Assembly (NCBI RefSeq): GCF_001717465.1
Contig: NZ_CP017074.1
Span: 40,823 to 104,822 of the forward strand
DNA from: Luteimonas sp. JM171
Lineage (GTDB): Bacteria > Pseudomonadota > Gammaproteobacteria > Xanthomonadales > Xanthomonadaceae
Reading direction: 5' to 3'
DNA: 64,000 nt
Shown: positions 59,778-64,000 of the stretch, in pieces
How the letters are laid out: every line of letters starts with the position of its first letter
How positions within the stretch are numbered: position 1 is the stretch's first letter
The notes under the pieces: generated by a model
What the model saw: the letters and a program-made list of their open reading frames with translations, nothing else
What the model was told of the DNA's origin: nothing
The model's database searches: none
Program-made: the position numbers and the translations under genes

Positions 59778-61178
59778 TCAATCGGAAGCCCGACGACGCT
59801 CGCCGCTGAGCGTGTTCCCGCGCTGGCGCAGGTCCAGCCGCATCACCTCGCCGTCGTCGCCGCGGAAGAATTCAATCTCGATGCCATGCTCGGCCGCCGC
59901 GAAGGTGTCCGGCGCCACCGGCGCCAGCGGGAAGGCGCCCTGGCCGGTGGCCTGCGCGTGCAGGACGCCGTCGTGTTCACTCACCACCAGTTCGAAACCC
60001 GGCATCAGCGCATAGGTCCCCACATAGTCGGCCAGGCCTCCTGCCTGCGGCGAAGGAGCATCGGCGGGACGCTCCACCGCGCGCCGGGGCTGCGCCAGCG
60101 GAATCCTCTCGTTGAGCAGGTGTGCGGCCACGTCGTCCACGCCGCCAAAGGCCGCCAACCCGGTATCGGCCAGCACCACGGAGGCACGCCCGCCTTCCAG
60201 ATCGAAGATCATCATCGACGAGAAGCCGTGGGTACCGCCGTTGTGCGCATGCACCATCCGCTCGCCCAGCGGGAGCAGCAGCCAGTTCATGGCCATCGGC
60301 TGGTCGGCGCCGGTGGGTATGGGCTGATGGGCCAGCGCGATGGCGGCGCCCAGCGATTCTTCCACGCCGCCCAACTGCGCGCGTGCGTAGCGCACCATGT
60401 CATCGAGCGTTGAGCGCACGGCGCCCACCGCGCCCAGCTCGGGGGCGAAGGTCCAGTGCGGCGTTTCGGCGCCACCGGGAAGATGTCCGGTGGCCAGCCG
60501 GACGCCCTGGGGAGCCTCGCCGACGAAACTCGAGTGCATTCCGAGCGGCCCGAACAGCCTGGCTTCGGCGAGGTCGCCGAACGCCATCCCCGCTTCACGG
60601 CTCAGCACCAGCGACAGCAGCATGGTGCCGAAGTTGGAATATTCGAACTTCTCTCCGGGCGCCTGCGCCAGGGTCACGTCCTGCAGCGACGCCAGCAGGA
60701 TCTCCGGCGTCAGCGCGGCATAGGGATCGGCGGTGTTGTCGAAGCTCATCCGCGAGGGAAGCCGCGGCAGGCCGGCCGTGTGCGTCACGAGGTGGCGCAG
60801 CAGGATCGGCTGGCCCTCGTACTCGGGCACCTGCGTGCCTTCCGGCAGGTGGATGGCCAGCGGATCATCCAGGGATGCCTTGCCGGCGTTCACCAGGTCT
60901 GCCAGCAGGATGCCGGCCATGCTCTTGGTGATCGAGCCGATCTCGAACGCCACGTCGGGACCGATGCGGTCCTTGTCCGCGGGATCGGCGCAGCGCCAGG
61001 CGCGGGCGACCTGGTCGCCGTCGACCACGGCGGCCGCGATGCAGGCGCCGGACATGTCGCCGGCGATGCGGCGTTCAAGGACTTCGCCAAGCGCTGCATC
61101 ATCCATCGCGGCCGCGCCCCCCGGGAATGCGGAAACCGCGCAGGCGACGAGGGCGCCAAACAAGCGGGAACGGATCAT
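59778..61178 (-). CDS. Serine hydrolase of the beta-lactamase / class C penicillin-binding protein family
   Basis: 466 aa from ATG 61178, behind AGGAGG. The signal peptide is about 1-24. The SxxK motif is S82-I-T-K85, the YxN motif FEYSNFG, and the third box HNGGTHGF. A C-terminal lipocalin-like extension (YVGTYALMPGFELVV) is typical of D-aminopeptidase or esterase members rather than true AmpC. Substrate unknown. Confidence 0.9.
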   Translation of the reverse strand: MIRSRLFGALVACAVSAFPGGAAAMDDAALGEVLERRIAGDMSGACIAAAVVDGDQVARAWRCADPADKDRIGPDVAFEIGSITKSMAGILLADLVNAGKASLDDPLAIHLPEGTQVPEYEGQPILLRHLVTHTAGLPRLPSRMSFDNTADPYAALTPEILLASLQDVTLAQAPGEKFEYSNFGTMLLSLVLSREAGMAFGDLAEARLFGPLGMHSSFVGEAPQGVRLATGHLPGGAETPHWTFAPELGAVGAVRSTLDDMVRYARAQLGGVEESLGAAIALAHQPIPTGADQPMAMNWLLLPLGERMVHAHNGGTHGFSSMMIFDLEGGRASVVLADTGLAAFGGVDDVAAHLLNERIPLAQPRRAVERPADAPSPQAGGLADYVGTYALMPGFELVVSEHDGVLHAQATGQGAFPLAPVAPDTFAAAEHGIEIEFFRGDDGEVMRLDLRQRGNTLSGERRRASD

Positions 61179-61219
61179 GGGTTTCCTCCTGGAAATGTGA
61201 TGGGTTGGATGGCGGCAGC

Positions 61220-61819
61220 TCACGGACGTCCTTCGCCATCCAGCGCTTCGATCTGCGACTGCAGCGCCTGGGCATGTGCATGGAAGGTGCGCTTCGCAGT
61301 GTGGCGGTTGAGCCAGGCCACGAACGCGCCGAACAGCAGCGATCCGCCGATGTAGAGCAGCGCGCCGCGGTCGCTGCCGGCGCCGGGTTCGGACAGGCTC
61401 AGCCCGACCAGGCCGACCATCGCCGGGGCGACATACCAGAGCCAGGCCTGTTCGAGCATGCGTGCCTGGGCCAGCGCCGCGTCGCGCTGGCGCTCCAGGA
61501 AACTGCGCAGCGGCAGGTCCGGCTGCGGGTCCGGCAGCTGCCGCCGCGCGCGCCGCAGGTGGAACGGCAGGTACAGCGCCCAGATCACGATGAGCAGGGC
61601 GAAGCCGAGCCGCATCCAGTTCCCGTCGCTCGCGGCGCCGCCCGCCACCAGGGCAAAGAACACCACGACCACCACCGCCGCAATCGTTTCGAGGAGATCG
61701 CGCCTGCGGATCGTGCGCTGCAGCTTGCCGGCCTGTTCACGCAGCGCTGCGGCGCCTGGCGGCTGACCCTCGGGCGCCGGCTGCGCCGCCCACTGCTGCC
61801 TGATGTTGTTCCAGTCCAT
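61220..61819 (-). CDS. Four-helix membrane protein partnered with an ECF sigma factor
   Basis: 199 aa. It has a cytoplasmic N-terminal region (MDWNNIRQQWAAQ...) and four hydrophobic helices at about 43-62, 68-87, 127-145 and 151-170. The ATG lies 1 nt after the sigma-gene stop, so it is coupled. This place and the N-terminal soluble segment suggest an anti-sigma role, but no zinc anti-sigma motif is seen, so the function is inferred from context. Confidence 0.75.
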   Translation of the reverse strand: MDWNNIRQQWAAQPAPEGQPPGAAALREQAGKLQRTIRRRDLLETIAAVVVVVFFALVAGGAASDGNWMRLGFALLIVIWALYLPFHLRRARRQLPDPQPDLPLRSFLERQRDAALAQARMLEQAWLWYVAPAMVGLVGLSLSEPGAGSDRGALLYIGGSLLFGAFVAWLNRHTAKRTFHAHAQALQSQIEALDGEGRP

Positions 61820-61820
61820 C

Positions 61821-62285
61821 TCAGTCCTCCAGGAAGCGCTGTTCGAAGGCCTGCCGCAGGCGCGTCATCCGCACCGCGACGGCATTGGGGGTGAGGCCCA
61901 GCACGTCGGCGATCTGTTCGCGCGGCAGGCCCTCCAGGTCCAGCAGCAGCAGGCTGCGGGCCACCGGGTCGAGGCCGGCGAGGAACTCGTCGAGCACGGC
62001 CATGGGATCACGCGTGTCGCCGGTGCATCCGGCTTCAGGCGCGGCCTCCAGCGGGAGGTGTTCGCGGCGCGGCTTGCGCACGTGGCTCAGGGCGGTGTTC
62101 AAGGCCACCCGGTACACCCAGGTGGACTGCTGCGCGCGCCCGTCGAAGCTGTCGAAGCTGCGCCACAGCTGCAGTTGCATTTCCTGCACGAGGTCGCGCC
62201 AGTCCTCGCGGCCGGCATAGCGCCGGGCGAGGCGTTCGAGCGCGCCCTGGTTGTCCTGCAGCATGGCGTTGAACGCCGAGTCCAT
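61821..62285 (-). CDS. ECF-type RNA polymerase sigma factor
   Basis: 154 aa from ATG 62285; a GTG at 62297 would add four residues and cannot be excluded. Region 2 (RLARRYAGREDWRDLVQEMQLQLWRSFDSF, then QSTWVYRVALNTALSHVRK) and region 4 (LDLEGLPREQIADVLGLTPNAVAVRMTRLRQ) are clear. It is the first gene of a set with the membrane protein and, further on, two hydrolases. No similar -35/-10 promoter in the window could be tied to it. Confidence 0.92.
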   Translation of the reverse strand: MDSAFNAMLQDNQGALERLARRYAGREDWRDLVQEMQLQLWRSFDSFDGRAQQSTWVYRVALNTALSHVRKPRREHLPLEAAPEAGCTGDTRDPMAVLDEFLAGLDPVARSLLLLDLEGLPREQIADVLGLTPNAVAVRMTRLRQAFEQRFLED

Positions 62286-62297
62286 GTTCCGTTGCAC

Positions 62298-62695
62298 CGT
62301 CGCTTTTCCCGGGTCTCGAAAAGATTAGTCGCGGCTGAGCGCGGAAATTTTCATGGCGCTCGTTTTCTTGCCTTCAACAAATGGGGTGTGTCTTCGTTGT
62401 GGGCCGCTGTGGGCTGACGGGCCCCGCCGTGGCCGGGAGGCCTTTTCGCTTCATGTCCCCCGGCCTCCGCTGCGCTGCGGCCTCCTCCTTTACTTACGCG
62501 AAAAGGCCTCCCGGCCACGGCGGGGCTCGGCTTCGGAAAGTTCCGGAACGCCGCTTCCCCTTCTGTCACGGCGAAAGCCCAGCACGGAGTAGGGGTGTGC
62601 CTGCGGTGCCGCAGGTCTGCCCTACGTGGCCGACGCAGGGGATTACCGCGGCATCAGGAGCGGCGGGTGGGGGTGCCCTCCAGTCGTAAGTAAAG
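62298..62695. other. Gene-free region upstream of the sigma gene
   Basis: About 400 nt with no supportable gene. It contains the sigma-gene 5' region, the inverted-repeat element at 62421-62526 and a G/C-rich spacer with a small CTGCGG-TG-CCGCAG hairpin near 62600. The insertion sequence begins at its right edge, so any native promoter further upstream may have been displaced. Confidence 0.6.
62421..62526. repeat. Perfect 29-bp inverted repeat with structured loop
   Basis: Arms at 62421-62449 and 62498-62526 are exact reverse complements over 29 bp, enclosing 48 nt. The heptamer GGCCTCC occurs at 62462-62468, 62479-62485 and 62505-62511, and inverted at 62436-62442. This looks like an intergenic palindromic repeat unit (REP- or MITE-like) rather than a simple terminator, because there is no transcript ending into it. 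Confidence 0.85.
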
Positions 62696-62717
62696 GGTTC
62701 ATCGCTGAATACCGGGG
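62696..62717 (+). repeat. Left terminal inverted repeat of the ISL3 element
   Basis: Starts GGTTCATCGCTGAATACC. It matches the right end read inward at 18 of 22 positions. The transposase stop codon lies inside it. Confidence 0.8.
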
Positions 62718-63919
62718 AAGGCAGCGCGGATCTTGAGGAAGAAATACTCTTGGTCGCGATAGCCGTAAGCCCGGCGCTTGATGACCTTGATGGTGTTGTT
62801 GATGCCCTCGACGATGCTGGTGTTGAGTGGATGCCGACAGCGGGACAGGATTCCGTGCACGTACGCACTGAGGCGTTGCGCGAACAAGGCCAGGGCGGCC
62901 ACGCCGCTGCCTCGCGCCTGCTCGAGCCAGTGCTCCCAAGCTCGCCGCGCCCAGCCCTCACGGCGGTAGAACCACAAGCGTTTGAGCTCGTCGCGCATCA
63001 GGTAGACGGTGAGCAACGGCTGGTTGGCCTCCAGGAGTTCCTCCAGCCGCGTGGTTTGGGCCTGGTCCAGATTCTGGCGGTTGCGCAGCAGCAGCCAGCG
63101 ACTGGATTTGATGATCCGGCGCGCGGGCATGTCGTGGCGCAGCTTGTTGGCCTGATCCACCCGGACCCGGTCGATCACCTCGCGCCCGTATTTGGCCACG
63201 ACATGGAACAAGTCGAAGACGACCTCGGCGTCGGGACAATGGGCCTTGATCTCCACCTCGTAGGCGGTGGTCATGTCGATCGCCACCGCCCGGATCTGTC
63301 TGGCGACGCCTGCCGGAAGCTGTTCGAAGAACGCCCGGGCGGTCTCGCGGGAGCGACCCTGGCCAACCCACAGCACCTGGCCGCGGACCGGATCGACCAC
63401 GACAGTGGCGTAGCGATGGCCCTTGTGCAGGGCGAACTCGTCCATCGCCAGATAGTGGATCTGGCTCCAGTCCGGGTCTGGAACCGACTGGCGCAACAGG
63501 GCTTTGTCCAGTGCCTTGACGGTGTGCCAGCTCAACTGGAAGAAGCGGGAGACAGCCAGGATGTTGCTGGACACCAGCAACTGGCTGACCGCCTCGGCGA
63601 GCCGATTGGTAACACGCTGATAGCGTCCCAGCCAGCTCAGCTTCTCCAGCCGCGGACCGCCGCACTGCTCGCACCAGACCCGCCGGCGCGGCACCACCAG
63701 CGTCACCTGCAACGCCATCATCGGCAGATCCCGCACTCGCCGCATCACGGTCTCATGCACTTGCCGGCATCGACTGCCGCAGCGCTCGCAGTACATCGTC
63801 CGCGCCGTCGGCTTGAGCTGGATCGTGACCACCCGACTGCCGTGCTCGGGCCATACCACACGCTCTACCCGATAGCCTTCCCAGCCGCCCAGCTTCCCGA
63901 TCGTCTTGCGATCCAGCAT
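62699..63919 (-). CDS. ISL3-family DDE transposase
   Basis: 406 aa from ATG 63919 (a GTG at 63925 would add two residues). The N-terminal zinc-finger pairs CERCGSRC and CEQCGG are followed by a helix-turn-helix and the DDE catalytic domain. Its first Asp is in MDEFALHKGHRYATVVVD, the second in FDLFHVVAKYG and the Glu in SIVEGINNTIK. The frame is full length with no stop, so the element may be active. The stop codon lies inside the left inverted repeat. Confidence 0.96.
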   Translation of the reverse strand: MLDRKTIGKLGGWEGYRVERVVWPEHGSRVVTIQLKPTARTMYCERCGSRCRQVHETVMRRVRDLPMMALQVTLVVPRRRVWCEQCGGPRLEKLSWLGRYQRVTNRLAEAVSQLLVSSNILAVSRFFQLSWHTVKALDKALLRQSVPDPDWSQIHYLAMDEFALHKGHRYATVVVDPVRGQVLWVGQGRSRETARAFFEQLPAGVARQIRAVAIDMTTAYEVEIKAHCPDAEVVFDLFHVVAKYGREVIDRVRVDQANKLRHDMPARRIIKSSRWLLLRNRQNLDQAQTTRLEELLEANQPLLTVYLMRDELKRLWFYRREGWARRAWEHWLEQARGSGVAALALFAQRLSAYVHGILSRCRHPLNTSIVEGINNTIKVIKRRAYGYRDQEYFFLKIRAAFPGIQR

Positions 63920-63978
63920 GCCCACACCCTTTGAGCCTCCAAATCAGGCATCAAGAGTACTCAGGGCTGCAAAAGGCT

Positions 63979-64000
63979 CCACGGAAATCAGCGAAGAACC
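63979..64000 (-). repeat. Right terminal inverted repeat of the ISL3 element
   Basis: Read on minus it starts GGTTCTTCGCTGATTTCC, pairing with the left repeat with four mismatches in 22. It ends exactly at the window edge. Confidence 0.75.

Larger units (their letters stand above)
62696..64000 (-). mobile_element. ISL3-family insertion sequence
   Basis: About 1305 bp, within the usual ISL3 size. It is bounded by imperfect terminal inverted repeats (62696-62717 and 63979-64000, 18 of 22 matching, both beginning GGTTC). It carries one intact transposase gene. The right end coincides with the last base of the window, so the target-site duplication (8 bp in ISL3) cannot be checked. Confidence 0.85.

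Noticed and set aside
62353..62689. Short frames across the inverted repeat.
   Set aside because: They run through both arms of the palindrome, lack ribosome sites and have no recognisable protein features.

Overview
The window is a GC-rich chromosomal segment that fits a gammaproteobacterium of the family Xanthomonadaceae (Lysobacter/Luteimonas/Xanthomonas group). This rests on gene order (thrS-infC-rpmI, petABC next to sspA-sspB, ybeZ-ybeY-corC), a full minor-pilin cluster, an Oar-like TonB-dependent receptor, several secreted S9 peptidases and overall codon style. I could not run a similarity search, so the genus is an inference.

Layout: (1) 1-5082: translation and repair genes, all on the minus strand: rpmI (cut by the window edge), infC with a rare ATC start, thrS, tRNA-Val(GAC) with promoter and terminator, uvrB. 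(2) 5321-13076: type IV pilus region: a lone fimT-like gene and tRNA-Asn(GTT) on plus, then a tightly overlapping minus-strand operon fimT-pilV-pilW-pilX-pilY1-pilE. (3) 13205-24554: ppnN, an Oar-like TonB receptor, an SDR lacking its active-site Lys coupled to grxD, a superoxide dismutase homologue that has lost two metal ligands, purEK, a Trm112-like gene, nadC, a DUF3301 gene, and sspB/sspA. (4) 24669-29867: cytochrome bc1 (petABC), a lytic transglycosylase, miaB. (5) 29917-33651: tetR-hlyD-ABC ATPase-permease export operon with an operator-like palindrome. (6) 33760-37395: ybeZ-ybeY-corC followed by a DUF4105/Lnb-like membrane protein in the place where lnt sits in E. coli. (7) 37429-46627: a peptide and amino-acid utilisation neighbourhood: DUF819 permease, DPP5-like and second S9 peptidases, cysteine hydrolase, AbgT and YfcC transporters. 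(8) 46684-55265: soxR divergent from an ABC exporter whose promoter carries a SoxR box with 19-bp spacing, then small envelope proteins, lipoproteins, MAPEG, MgtC, a lone hutU and a small TonB-plug-like protein. (9) 55417-62285: ENPP-type phosphodiesterase lipoprotein, ogt, a UbiM-like hydroxylase, two hydrolases and an ECF sigma/membrane-protein pair. (10) 62298-64000: a gene-free stretch with a perfect 29-bp inverted repeat, then a complete ISL3-family insertion sequence whose right end coincides with the end of the window.

Most genes are core housekeeping. The most unusual points are the Lnb-like protein in the lnt slot, the metal-ligand-deficient SOD beside an active-site-deficient SDR, the SoxR-box ABC exporter with a tail-to-tail overlap on a ClpP-fold lipoprotein gene, the ATC-started infC, the plug-only mini protein, and the palindromic element beside the ISL3 copy.
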